Assembly: GCA_022827425.1 (NCBI GenBank)
Contig: JAJDSZ010000083.1
Coordinates: 1-33,554, forward strand
Reading direction: 5' to 3'
From: Pseudomonadales bacterium
Lineage (GTDB): Bacteria > Pseudomonadota > Gammaproteobacteria > Pseudomonadales > Pseudohongiellaceae
Length of the DNA stretch: 33,554 nucleotides
Shown: piece after piece, positions 17,916-25,885 of the stretch
How positions within the stretch are numbered: position 1 is the stretch's first letter
Layout of the letters: the number at the start of each line of letters is the position of its first letter
The notes under the pieces: generated by a model
Seen by the model: the letters and a program-made list of their open reading frames with translations, nothing else
Databases searched by the model: none
What the model was told of the DNA's origin: nothing
Position numbers and translations under genes: made by a program

Positions 17916-18758
17916 ATGGAAACCACGGTCGCTGAGCATTATTCCGCCCTGACCGAGCGCATGGAGCGATTCGGCGGCGATCTGCTGTCCTGTCATTTCG
18001 GCCTGTGGGGACCGGAAACCAAATCCCACCGGGAAGGACTGATCCGGTCAAACCAGACTCTGGTCAAGGGTCTGCTGCTCAAGCCTGGACAGCGTATCCT
18101 CGATTCCGGCTGCGGAATTGGCGGCACGGCTATCTCGCTGGCCGAAGAGTACGGTGTCCAGGTCACCGGCTTGACGATCTGCGAACCCCATATCGAAGTG
18201 GCGACGCAATACGCGAAGGAACGCGGCATGGAGCATCTGGTGGAATTCCGCTACGGCGACTTCATGGACCTGCCGTTCCCCGACGCCTCATTCGATGCCG
18301 TGCTGAATCACGAATCCTTCTGCTATGCGCCGGACAAGCTCGTCTATCTGCAAGGGGTCCATCGGGTGTTGCGGCCGAAAGGACGCTGGCAGGCGCTGGA
18401 AGGGCTGCTCACCGGCGCGACCCTGACCGAATCCCAGCGGGAACTGCACGCCACGGTCCAGCGGGGATGGCGCATGCCGCCGCTGGAGCCCTGGCGCCGG
18501 GTTTTGGAGATCATCGCGGAAGCGGGCTTCGCGCAGCCGGGCGCCGAGGACCTTGACGCAGAAGCCGCGCCTTCCACCAAGGGGATACGCGACGGCTGGA
18601 TGTTGCTTGAACTGTTCGGCTCGGGGCGGGAGAAAGTCACTCCCGCCGCCCGGGAATTCATGGAAGCGAGCATTGCCTATGACCAGGGACTGCGGGAGGA
18701 GGCATTCACCTACCGGTTCCTGTCGGGAACCAGACCGGACCGGCGACTCCGGTCGTAA
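17916..18758 (+). CDS. Class I SAM-dependent methyltransferase of the RiPP cluster (MT1)
   Basis: 280 residues from the ATG at 17916; the ribosome site is weak and an in-frame ATG lies 66 bp upstream. A small-molecule type Rossmann methyltransferase: SAM motif I ILDSGCGIGG at residues 61-70, the acidic end of strand 2 around TGLTICEPHIEVA, motif GDFMDLPFPDASFDAV, and HRVLRPKGRW after the fourth strand. It follows the precursor by 114 bp on the same strand and so probably modifies the product, for example at N, O or S. It resembles MT2 at 24341 in layout (motif I, PFPD-S-D-V, HR-LKP/LRP), but the two have different N- and C-terminal parts. It ends 8 bp from the convergent end of the 373-residue gene. 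Confidence 0.85.
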   Translation: METTVAEHYSALTERMERFGGDLLSCHFGLWGPETKSHREGLIRSNQTLVKGLLLKPGQRILDSGCGIGGTAISLAEEYGVQVTGLTICEPHIEVATQYAKERGMEHLVEFRYGDFMDLPFPDASFDAVLNHESFCYAPDKLVYLQGVHRVLRPKGRWQALEGLLTGATLTESQRELHATVQRGWRMPPLEPWRRVLEIIAEAGFAQPGAEDLDAEAAPSTKGIRDGWMLLELFGSGREKVTPAAREFMEASIAYDQGLREEAFTYRFLSGTRPDRRLRS

Positions 18759-18766
18759 TCCGGTCT

Positions 18767-19888
18767 TCAGGCGAACATTCCGCCGTTCAATATCATGAAT
18801 ACGTAGCCCTTCGCCCTGGTCAATTCGCCTTCCGACACCACAAGCTTGATGTGATGAATGCCTCGCAACAGCATATACGGCCCCGCCCGGCCAAAAATCG
18901 GGGTGGGCTCGGCGGGCCAGCCCGCCAGCGCCGTCAGCTTTTCCGGAAGCGCCATTCCCGTTCCGGTCAGGGCTTCCAGGAATGCGTCCCAGTCATTGGG
19001 GTCGTCGAGCCAGTAGCGCGGGTCGTCGGCCAGGCGGTGGTTGTTGCAGAAGCTCAGGCCAAGGGAGGGCCCTACGCCATCCCGGCGAATGTCCAGATGC
19101 GCGCCAAGGCTCTTGAATCCACCAACTGCTTCGAATTGCGAGAGGGAATCCGCCAGCGAGGAAACGTCGCCGGGCCAGCCGATGCGCTCCAGGAAATCCA
19201 GAATCTGCGCGAAACTGCCGAACTTCATGGCAGCCAGGCGAATCGAACGTTGCCGCGCCGGGAAAGCGCCGATGGACTCGAGCCGGGTTTCGTCTCGCAG
19301 GGCGAGGAAAACGTTCTCCGCAACCCTCCGTTCATCCGCATCGGGCTTCCAGCCCACGGCGGACACCAATGCCTCCACCACTGCGCCCACATCCTCCGCA
19401 CTGTCCCGTCGACCGGCAATCATCGGGCGTTCCGATGGTCGCAGGAACAAGCCCGGCGCCGCCCGTTCTTCATTGCTTGCCGACGCCACGTCATACTCAA
19501 GCATCAGCTTGCGGCTGACGATTCTGCGAAGCTGTGAATCGTCGCGGTCGGTATCTTGCAGCAGATTCATGACCTGGCGAGTGCAGGCGTCCGCCTCGCC
19601 GGAATTCGCCTGTTGCCGGAAAAAGTCCGCTATCAGGGTGCCGCCGGCAAGCGAGAGGCCGATGTCGGCCGCGGGCCTGCCGTCGTTCAGCGGCAACTCG
19701 AAGCCGAAAGGGAAGGCTGCGAAGGTTGCCGGCAGATTCCCGAGCCGGTCGCAAATCGCCCTCAATTCCCGCTCACCCACAAGAACGGCCGGGATCTGCG
19801 GCCTGAAGTTTCCCAGCAATTCAGCCATGGTGTCGGTTTCACCCGCCAGACGTTGCTGGGTGAAGTCTCGTCCTTCGTCATATTCCAT
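18767..19888 (-). CDS. Unrecognised 373-residue protein encoded with the YcaO fusion
   Basis: I do not recognise this protein. It has no signal peptide, no membrane helix and no cofactor motif I can name. The N-terminal part, about residues 20-100, has an alternating pattern (FRPQIPAVLVGERELRAICD, then GFELPLNDGRPAADIGLSLA). The middle is charged and helical. The C-terminal third has GVGPSLGLSFCNNHRL, GMALPEKLTALAGWP and ends GIHHIKLVVSEGELTRAKGY followed by a hydrophobic strand and FMILNGGMFA. It starts 9 bp after the YcaO stop, so it is almost certainly in the same operon and likely works on the same precursor, as a modifying enzyme or a protein that presents the substrate. The His-rich GIHHIK could bind metal, but that is only a guess. 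Confidence 0.75.
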   Translation of the reverse strand: MEYDEGRDFTQQRLAGETDTMAELLGNFRPQIPAVLVGERELRAICDRLGNLPATFAAFPFGFELPLNDGRPAADIGLSLAGGTLIADFFRQQANSGEADACTRQVMNLLQDTDRDDSQLRRIVSRKLMLEYDVASASNEERAAPGLFLRPSERPMIAGRRDSAEDVGAVVEALVSAVGWKPDADERRVAENVFLALRDETRLESIGAFPARQRSIRLAAMKFGSFAQILDFLERIGWPGDVSSLADSLSQFEAVGGFKSLGAHLDIRRDGVGPSLGLSFCNNHRLADDPRYWLDDPNDWDAFLEALTGTGMALPEKLTALAGWPAEPTPIFGRAGPYMLLRGIHHIKLVVSEGELTRAKGYVFMILNGGMFA

Positions 19889-19897
19889 AGTAGCGCC

Positions 19898-22201
19898 TCA
19901 CGCGATTACCGGCATGTTGTTAAGTTCGGATTCGGTCAATGGTTCGGTGCGATGTCCCATGCTCACCGGCACGTCATACAGTCGTCCCGGCGCCAGTCTT
20001 TCCCAGAAATGACGCATTCCCGGGACGATGACCCGGACCACGGGCATGCCGACATCGGGCCGGGTCTGATCCAGCGCGAGCAACTCCATGCCTTGGGCTT
20101 CCGCCAGACTGCGACAGTATTCCACATCGTCGCGGGTGTCCGCTGTATTGATCTGTGGAAAATCTTCGGCCTTGCGCGGCGCCTTGTCCAGCGCCGGCGC
20201 CAGCCAGTCGCAATCCGCCAGACGCGCGGTTTTCCACCACCATAGCGCCAGGGGGTCGTCAATCGCGGGCTTGCCGTCGCCGGATCCGGGGCGCGGCAAC
20301 CAGGTCAGGCACTGGTTCAGTTCGCAGATTGAGCGCAGCGCGGCGATGCGGGGGTCGGCATGGGCGCCGGCGCCGTAGATGATGTCTTCGCTGTCGGCGT
20401 CGGGCCTGCGGGACAGGGCGACGAAAGTCGGGATGCCCAAATCCGCGGTGATATCGAGCATCCACATTTCGCGATCTTGCCGACGATAGTAGTCCTTCGC
20501 CGAGTTGAGGTAGTCGTCGTCGAAGCTGTCCATATCCACCGCCGGCATTCGCAGCCTGTTGTACCACCAGATGGCGAAGGCGTCCCGCTCGGCAAGCTCG
20601 TAAAAGCCCTGCAGGATCGCCTCTTCCAGGGTGTTGCCGGCGGCGCAGCCGTTGGAGTCCGCCACCTGGTCGGAGGGACCGCGCAGTTCCGCCGGAACGC
20701 CGTACAGCATGGAAGTGGGCAGCCAGCGATGCCGTTGCCGGCTGAGGGACCACACCGGACTCCAGTCGATTTCCGCATCGGGGTCGAGGCGCGGCGGGAC
20801 CACATTGTATGGGTGTCCCCTGGCATTGATGTTTTCGGCATTGTCGAGTTGCGTCTCGCTGAAAAGCTGCACGCTGTTGGGATGGATCGCCTCGTCGCCG
20901 AAGTCCCGGAGTCGCCCGCGCTTGCGGATTTCGTCGCCGTGCAAGACGCCGCAATATCGTTCCACGGCTTCACAGAGCGCGCTGGCCTCGGACTGTTCCC
21001 GGTCGCCGCCCTTGCCGGCGCTCTTGCTGCGCAGGCTGCGCCGCAGGGAATTGAGTTGCCGGCCGCGGATGCCCACATTGCTGCCGGCCCAATAGACGTG
21101 GAGCCAGGAATCGCTTTCGTCGGTGGCGCGGTTAAGCCAGCTCACCACGCCGCTTACCGGGCTCACCAAATGGCGGTATTTTGCCAGGGTGGCTTTCGGG
21201 GCCACCGAGCGCGCGCCGCCGCTATTGCTGACGGCTTTGGGACTGGCTTGCAGGCGCATTGGAGCCGGCGGACGGTCCGGCCGGTACAACTCTTCATCGC
21301 CGCAGGCCGGACATTGCGGGCGTCGCATGACCGGATGCCGCGAACTCTCGAAACTTCCCATTTGCATCGCCATTACCGAATCGTGCAGCGGGGCCGCTTC
21401 GCCGAACACCACATGTTTGGCGATTTCCGCGGCTGCGAGCCCAAACAGTGCATCCATGGCCCCGGGCTCTGCCGCAAAGGGCTTGAAGGCAAGCTCTTCA
21501 CCTCCCCTGTTGCGCAGGAAATTGTGAACCTCCTGGTGGCTGCGCAGGCGGTAGGCCAGACAGGTCCAGCAGGGACCCCCGCCGTCGGCGCGGAAAACGG
21601 GGCCGAACAGGGGCATGATTCCCCGGGGGCGAAGCAGCATCCAGGGTGAGCCCGCGGCAAGCTGCTGTCGATTCACTGTCGCAAAGCGTTCTTCCAGATA
21701 ATCCTCGCAAGGAAACACCGTCAGAGCCGGGTTTTCCGGCGTCAACCGCAAGCCAAATCCCGTCAGATGCGGGATGAATGAATCGCCGTCGCCGCATACC
21801 GCAATGCGTGATTCCACCAGCCGCTGCTCGGCCCAGCGCGGCGAGGCGCCCAGGGATGACCACCAGGCGGCCCGCTCCCGCTCCATGCCGTGATCGGCGG
21901 ATACCAGATAACCCTTGCGGGAGAGTGAAACCAGCGTCGTGACGATACTCAGCGCGTCGTGGGAGGATTCCAGCGCGGCCATGATTTCCCGCTGGCTGTG
22001 CCGGCCGTCCAACAGGGGCAGCAAGTCGCAATAGAGTTCGCCGTGGAGCAGGGTGTTGAAGGTTTCCGAGACCAGCAGGGCCTGCCCCTCCTCTATCACA
22101 TGGAGTCGCAAATGGGGAGTTAGCGCGGGAAGTTCGACCAGACCCTGATCCGCAGGAGTGGTTCTCGCCAGGACACCGTTCCCGGAACCCGCGGTTTTCA
22201 T
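19898..22201 (-). CDS. Fused E1-like/YcaO cyclodehydratase (thiazole/oxazole-forming, SagD-like family)
   Basis: 767 residues. It would bind the leader and use ATP to turn Cys/Ser of the core into azolines. Residues about 20-100 resemble a leader-binding (PqqD-like) domain, with HLRLHVIEEGQALLV and LLDGRHSQREI. About 130-310 is the E1-like part with a degenerate nucleotide loop CGDGDSFIPHL and two zinc cysteine pairs, CWTC at 211-214 and CPAC at 297-300. About 385-767 is YcaO: SEASALCEAVERYCG at 404-418 and NGCAAGNTLEEAILQGFYEL at 517-536 carry the ATP/Mg residues. The C-terminus reads ELNNMPVIA; the proline-rich PxPxP end of many azoline-forming YcaO proteins is missing. The start overlaps the stop of the AlkB-like gene (TAATG) and the 373-residue gene follows by 9 bp. 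Confidence 0.9.
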   Translation of the reverse strand: MKTAGSGNGVLARTTPADQGLVELPALTPHLRLHVIEEGQALLVSETFNTLLHGELYCDLLPLLDGRHSQREIMAALESSHDALSIVTTLVSLSRKGYLVSADHGMERERAAWWSSLGASPRWAEQRLVESRIAVCGDGDSFIPHLTGFGLRLTPENPALTVFPCEDYLEERFATVNRQQLAAGSPWMLLRPRGIMPLFGPVFRADGGGPCWTCLAYRLRSHQEVHNFLRNRGGEELAFKPFAAEPGAMDALFGLAAAEIAKHVVFGEAAPLHDSVMAMQMGSFESSRHPVMRRPQCPACGDEELYRPDRPPAPMRLQASPKAVSNSGGARSVAPKATLAKYRHLVSPVSGVVSWLNRATDESDSWLHVYWAGSNVGIRGRQLNSLRRSLRSKSAGKGGDREQSEASALCEAVERYCGVLHGDEIRKRGRLRDFGDEAIHPNSVQLFSETQLDNAENINARGHPYNVVPPRLDPDAEIDWSPVWSLSRQRHRWLPTSMLYGVPAELRGPSDQVADSNGCAAGNTLEEAILQGFYELAERDAFAIWWYNRLRMPAVDMDSFDDDYLNSAKDYYRRQDREMWMLDITADLGIPTFVALSRRPDADSEDIIYGAGAHADPRIAALRSICELNQCLTWLPRPGSGDGKPAIDDPLALWWWKTARLADCDWLAPALDKAPRKAEDFPQINTADTRDDVEYCRSLAEAQGMELLALDQTRPDVGMPVVRVIVPGMRHFWERLAPGRLYDVPVSMGHRTEPLTESELNNMPVIA

Positions 22202-24237
22202 TACCCTTCCGGGTCGTGTTGGACTGGACCGGGCGATGGTTTGGCTCCCGCTCCGTTTTCGCGTATCTGTTCGAGGATTTCGCGGCTTCGGCTGCCAACA
22301 GGCGAATTGCCAGTCTCGTAGACGCATCGCGCCCCGGACAGGTCCGCAAGTTTGGTCCCGGGGTCGCTGCGAAACCCGGCCAATTCGTCAAGCGGCATTG
22401 TGACAATCCGCGTGTTTTTTTCGACATCTCGCGGCGAATGGGAAAACAGCAGGCTGTTCCGGCCCAGACTGGCAAGGGTTTCCCGGAAGCGCCGGCACAG
22501 ATGTTCGCTGTTCGCCGGGGACAGGCCATCGTGCACGAGCAGCAACTCGAGCCGCGTTTCGGGAAATGCCTCCCGGCTGGCGAGATCACCGAGAAAAATC
22601 GCCGCCAAGCCGCCTTCGCCCAACGGCCCGCGGCGGTCGACAAAATCCGCTACCACGGCGGACAGCACGGTGACGATCGAAGCTTCGGCGAGATTCGACA
22701 GCGCGATTTTCGCCTCGTCCGGCGACAGGTTGCCCCGCACCACGTGCATGCCGACCTGGAAGGCCTTGTCGTTCGACCAGTTGCGCAGGGTTTCCGCGGC
22801 GTCCCCGGCGTCCGCCATGGGGATTTCGGCGATCTGGCCGCGCATTTCCGCCACATCCATTTCCCGGGTCCAGTACAGCCGCGTCAGGCCGCGGCGGGCG
22901 ATGGACTCGGATTCCGGATCCGGCCCGAAACCCCTGGGCAGATCGAGATCGGTAAACTCGCGATCCTGGAGATTGTCGAGCAATTCCGGGTTGCTTTCTA
23001 TCCACCGGGCAAGCCTGGGCTCGGCGGCGAAAATCTCGACGATGGCGTCGAAAGCCTCCGGGCGGGAAACGGCAACCGGGCTGTCATAGGCGCTCCAGTC
23101 CTCGATCTCCGGATAAAAGCGCCGGCGCCATTGATCCACCAGGGGGTCCATCAACCGGAACCAGCGCTTGGGCCACAGCACCACCGACATCAGATCGCCG
23201 TAACTTCCCGGCAACTGGGGCGATTCGTCGGCATTGCGGAACTGCAGCAGGGGATAGTGCCGGCTCGCCATGGCATGATGGTCCGCGTGACGCTGCATGT
23301 TGAAGAACATCCAGTTGCTGTACTTCCAGTCGGCGCTCCAGGAATGGCGGGGCATGACCTTCTCCCAGCGCCCGTTCGGAAGGCGGACCCGGCGCAGCCC
23401 GTAATGCTGCAGGTAGTTGCTGATCTTCATCGAAAAGACACAGCCGTAACCCAGCAGGATAAACACCAGCAAGGCCCAGACGCCTCCCATCCAGTACGTC
23501 AGCCCGAACCAGAACGCCAGCCCCAGGCCATAGCGCCAGAAGGGGTTGCTGGCGTGCCAGACCGGCAGTTGCCTGCGCGCCAGCCGCTCGCGGGCGACTT
23601 TCCAGGATTGGGTCAGATTGCTGGCGATTTCCCTGGGCAGATAGGCCCAGAAGCTCTCCCCCTTGCGGGCGGATCCCGCATCGTATGGCGTGCCGACCTG
23701 GGCGTGATGGATATAGACATGCTCGGTGGCGTACTGGGGATACGAGGCGGAAGCGAGGAGAAACTCGGCCAGACGTCTTTCCCAGGTCGTGCGGCGATGC
23801 ACGAGTTCGTGGCCGACGATGAAAACCGCCTGGGCCTCGGTTACCAGAATGAGCGCCAGCAACGCGTCTTCCCAGACGGCGAAAGGATTGGCCGCCAGAA
23901 TTTGCCACATGCCGAAGATCAGTGTCGGAGGCCACAACACCGCCCACAACCACACCGGCGCGTTATGCCAGCGCAGTTGCCGCTCCGGGATCCTGGTCGG
24001 GTCCATGTTGCGCCCGTCCAGTCCGATCAGCTTGTCAACCCTGCCGCCGACGGTGGCGAAGAACAGAAAGGGCGGCAGCAGCCACCAGCCGCCATACAGG
24101 ATTGCGGTGAAAATCAGCGGAAATATCCCCAGCGGCAGGTAATGGGGCAGGGCGTTGAGCAGCGAGGGCTCGATCATTCTGGGTGTTATGGCCTCTGGCA
24201 GGCCTGGCGCTCCAGTGGCCGCGCTATCTTGTGGCAT
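22201..24237 (-). CDS. AlkB-type membrane di-iron monooxygenase fused to a degenerate GlnE-like adenylyltransferase region
   Basis: 678 residues from the ATG at 24237. Residues 1 to about 385 are an AlkB-like alkane/fatty-acyl hydroxylase: several membrane helices (about 33-62, 93-140, 232-268) and all four histidine motifs, HELVHRR at 143-149, EHVYIHH at 172-178, NYLQHYGL at 274-281 and QRHADHHA at 315-322. From about 394 to 657 the sequence follows the C-terminal half of GlnE in order: AAEPRLARWIESNPELLDNL, KAFQVGMHVVRGNLSPDEAK, NLAEASIVTVLSAVVADF, then AIFLGDLASRE where GlnE has its G-K-L-G-R-E loop. The catalytic Asp-x-Asp is replaced by Arg-Leu-Glu (562-564), so this half is probably inactive and may sense or bind something. 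It opens the operon containing YcaO, whose start overlaps its stop. The substrate is unknown; oxidation of the RiPP is inferred from context. Confidence 0.8.
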   Translation of the reverse strand: MPQDSAATGAPGLPEAITPRMIEPSLLNALPHYLPLGIFPLIFTAILYGGWWLLPPFLFFATVGGRVDKLIGLDGRNMDPTRIPERQLRWHNAPVWLWAVLWPPTLIFGMWQILAANPFAVWEDALLALILVTEAQAVFIVGHELVHRRTTWERRLAEFLLASASYPQYATEHVYIHHAQVGTPYDAGSARKGESFWAYLPREIASNLTQSWKVARERLARRQLPVWHASNPFWRYGLGLAFWFGLTYWMGGVWALLVFILLGYGCVFSMKISNYLQHYGLRRVRLPNGRWEKVMPRHSWSADWKYSNWMFFNMQRHADHHAMASRHYPLLQFRNADESPQLPGSYGDLMSVVLWPKRWFRLMDPLVDQWRRRFYPEIEDWSAYDSPVAVSRPEAFDAIVEIFAAEPRLARWIESNPELLDNLQDREFTDLDLPRGFGPDPESESIARRGLTRLYWTREMDVAEMRGQIAEIPMADAGDAAETLRNWSNDKAFQVGMHVVRGNLSPDEAKIALSNLAEASIVTVLSAVVADFVDRRGPLGEGGLAAIFLGDLASREAFPETRLELLLVHDGLSPANSEHLCRRFRETLASLGRNSLLFSHSPRDVEKNTRIVTMPLDELAGFRSDPGTKLADLSGARCVYETGNSPVGSRSREILEQIRENGAGAKPSPGPVQHDPEG

Positions 24238-24340
24238 TGCATCGTCCCGGCGGTCTTCCGTGCAGAGGGCTATGGTAACACCGGCGCGAATAGGCGAAAA
24301 TCCCCGGCAGGGAGAACCGGAAGAATATCGGAACGGGAAA
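24238..24340. promoter_or_regulatory. Divergent intergenic region between the AlkB-like gene and MT2
   Basis: 103 bp must hold both promoters of the divergent pair, unless MT2 is transcribed from within the neighbouring gene. I see no strong -35/-10 pair. A purine-rich GGAACGGGAAA directly before the MT2 ATG is its likely ribosome site. Confidence 0.35.
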
Positions 24341-25237
24341 ATGGACCAGAGCGATAAGGAATCTGTTATCGAACATGGCAACAAGGCCATTCGTTACTAC
24401 CACGATGAAACCCGCGGACTGTATCTCAGGGGATGGAATCGGGACCATATCCATTTTGGCTTGTTTGAGCCCGGGGAGTGCCCCGAGCCGAACGAATGGT
24501 TTTCGGAATCGGAAGCCGTTGCCCGCGCCGTGGTGCGGATGGTGGAAACCACGGTCGCTCCCGCTGAAATCCAGGCGCGGCATCATGTGGTGGATGCCGG
24601 CTGCGGGGTGGGCGGAGCGGCCATACATCTCGCCCGGACGCGAGGCTGCAAGGTCACGGGGGTCAATATCGTCGACTTGCATCTGGAAATTGCCGGCGGC
24701 AAAGCCGCCGAAGCCGGCCTTGACCGGCTGGTTTCCTTCGAGTGGGCCGATTGTTCGCGGCGCCTGCCTTTTCCCGACAACTCGGTCGATGTCGTCCTCA
24801 ATATCGAAAGCGCCTGCCATTATATCGACCGCAGTGCTTTCCTGCGTGAAGTCCACCGCATTCTCAAGCCATCGGGCAAGATCGTGGCGACGGACTGGAT
24901 GGCGCGCGACGGCTTGACCGAAGCGGAATATGACAGATACATCGAGCCCATCTGCAAACCTTACGCCCTGCTCAGCCTGGAATGCCCGGCCTCGTATCGG
25001 GAAAGGCTGGCTGAAGCGGGCCTGGAAGTCCGGGAATTCGAAGGATTCCATGGAAAAGACGCGGCCAATGTGCAAGTCCTCGAAAATGCCTGCAAGCTGA
25101 TGGCCGGTCTGATGATCGGCGGAACGCGCACCCCGGAGATGGATCGCGTGTACGGCCAGTTGCAACCACTCCATGAAGCCTGGAGCGCCGGCTACTTCGA
25201 ACTCAGGCGATACTGCGCCCAAAAGGCGGCGGCGTAG
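24341..25237 (+). CDS. Class I SAM-dependent methyltransferase at the right edge of the RiPP cluster (MT2)
   Basis: 298 residues from the ATG at 24341. SAM motif I VVDAGCGVGG lies at residues 83-92, then VTGVNIVDLHLEIA, WADCSRRLPFPDNSVDVVLN and HRILKPSGKIVATDW. The N-terminal 50 residues (NKAIRYYHDETRG and HIHFGLFEPGE) are like those of small-molecule N/C-methyltransferases such as the tocopherol or sarcosine methyltransferase groups. It shares its plan with MT1, but the two are clearly not recent duplicates. It is divergent from the AlkB-like gene and followed by an unrelated gene on the other strand. Its place in the pathway is inferred from position. Confidence 0.82.
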   Translation: MDQSDKESVIEHGNKAIRYYHDETRGLYLRGWNRDHIHFGLFEPGECPEPNEWFSESEAVARAVVRMVETTVAPAEIQARHHVVDAGCGVGGAAIHLARTRGCKVTGVNIVDLHLEIAGGKAAEAGLDRLVSFEWADCSRRLPFPDNSVDVVLNIESACHYIDRSAFLREVHRILKPSGKIVATDWMARDGLTEAEYDRYIEPICKPYALLSLECPASYRERLAEAGLEVREFEGFHGKDAANVQVLENACKLMAGLMIGGTRTPEMDRVYGQLQPLHEAWSAGYFELRRYCAQKAAA

Positions 25238-25286
25238 CTCCGCATCCCTGCCTGGCTATCGGTGAACCGGTTGTGCCTGACCCGCC

Positions 25287-25703
25287 TCAGCGCGGGTCAA
25301 GGCGCAAGAAGCGGCGCGGCGGAAATCCGGTGAGAAAACGAACGAACAAGCCGACATCGTAGACTTTCGCCACCCGCTCAAGCTCGGCGCCGCTCAGCGG
25401 CACGGCGAGATAGGGTTCGGGTTCGCCGTCGGTTACCACTTCCACTTGCGGCCGCGCCGTCGCCTGGCGGTACCACTGCCGCGGCCAGTGGTTCGCGGCG
25501 ATGTAGAGATTGCCGTCGATATCGCGCCGGGACAGCACCCGCTCGTTACGGGCGCCATCGTCGCCGGTGGTGACGATGACGATGCTGTCGCCGCCGAATG
25601 GCTGAAAGTAGCCGATCAGGGACTCGAAAGCGACCACGAGCAAAACGTATGCCGCCGCCGCGATGACGGCTATGCGGACCCAGCCTGGAATTCCCTCGAG
25701 CAT
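25287..25703 (-). CDS. Small membrane-anchored DUF385/deazaflavin nitroreductase-like protein
   Basis: 138 residues from the ATG at 25703, where GGGAGGGGG gives a clear ribosome site; longer upstream frames lack one. Residues about 8-32 form a membrane helix (WVRIAVIAAAAYVLLVVAF). The rest resembles the split-barrel proteins of the F420-dependent nitroreductase/DUF385 group: VIVTTGDDGARNERVLSRRD, then NLYIAANHWPRQWYRQATARP. The family binds a flavin-like cofactor or lipids; which applies here is not visible. A 7-bp GACCCGC/GCGGGTC hairpin at 25279-25298 overlaps its stop. It is convergent with MT2, and I see no reason to place it in the RiPP pathway. Confidence 0.6.
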   Translation of the reverse strand: MLEGIPGWVRIAVIAAAAYVLLVVAFESLIGYFQPFGGDSIVIVTTGDDGARNERVLSRRDIDGNLYIAANHWPRQWYRQATARPQVEVVTDGEPEPYLAVPLSGAELERVAKVYDVGLFVRFLTGFPPRRFLRLDPR

Positions 25704-25885
25704 GATATCCCCCTCCCGGATGCGGTTCCTGTCCAGGCCAAACTTATGCCATAACCGCGCCAGCATGCAACAGGGGCCATTCCCGCCCACGGCTTGCGAA
25801 TTTGCTAGGCTCGCGGCATTACCTTTTCAGCCTGGACAGCATTGTGGCGCAAGAGCACAGGCAAAAACCCGATCCCGATGATGCA

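Larger units (their letters stand above)
9314..25237. other. RiPP biosynthetic gene cluster of NHLP-leader/YcaO type
   Basis: Ten genes in opposing blocks between korB and a DUF385-like gene. They comprise an NHLP-leader precursor, an E1-like/YcaO fusion, two SAM methyltransferases, an AlkB-like oxygenase fusion, a protein of unknown family, and three NHLM-type export genes with a secreted Calx-beta protein. Overlapping stops and starts (14618-14621, 22201) and short gaps support operons. The outer borders are my estimate: korB on the left, the end of the second methyltransferase on the right. Membership of the Calx-beta gene rests only on position and strand. Confidence 0.85.

Noticed and set aside
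22216..24357. Plus-strand open frame of 713 codons opposite the AlkB-like fusion
   Set aside because: Histidine motifs and membrane helices are clear on the minus strand; this is a shadow frame.
17550..25237. Reading the cluster as a lanthipeptide or an aminoacyl-tRNA-dependent scaffold (pearlin-like) pathway
   Set aside because: No LanM, LanB-like or related ligase gene is present; the modification core is YcaO-based.
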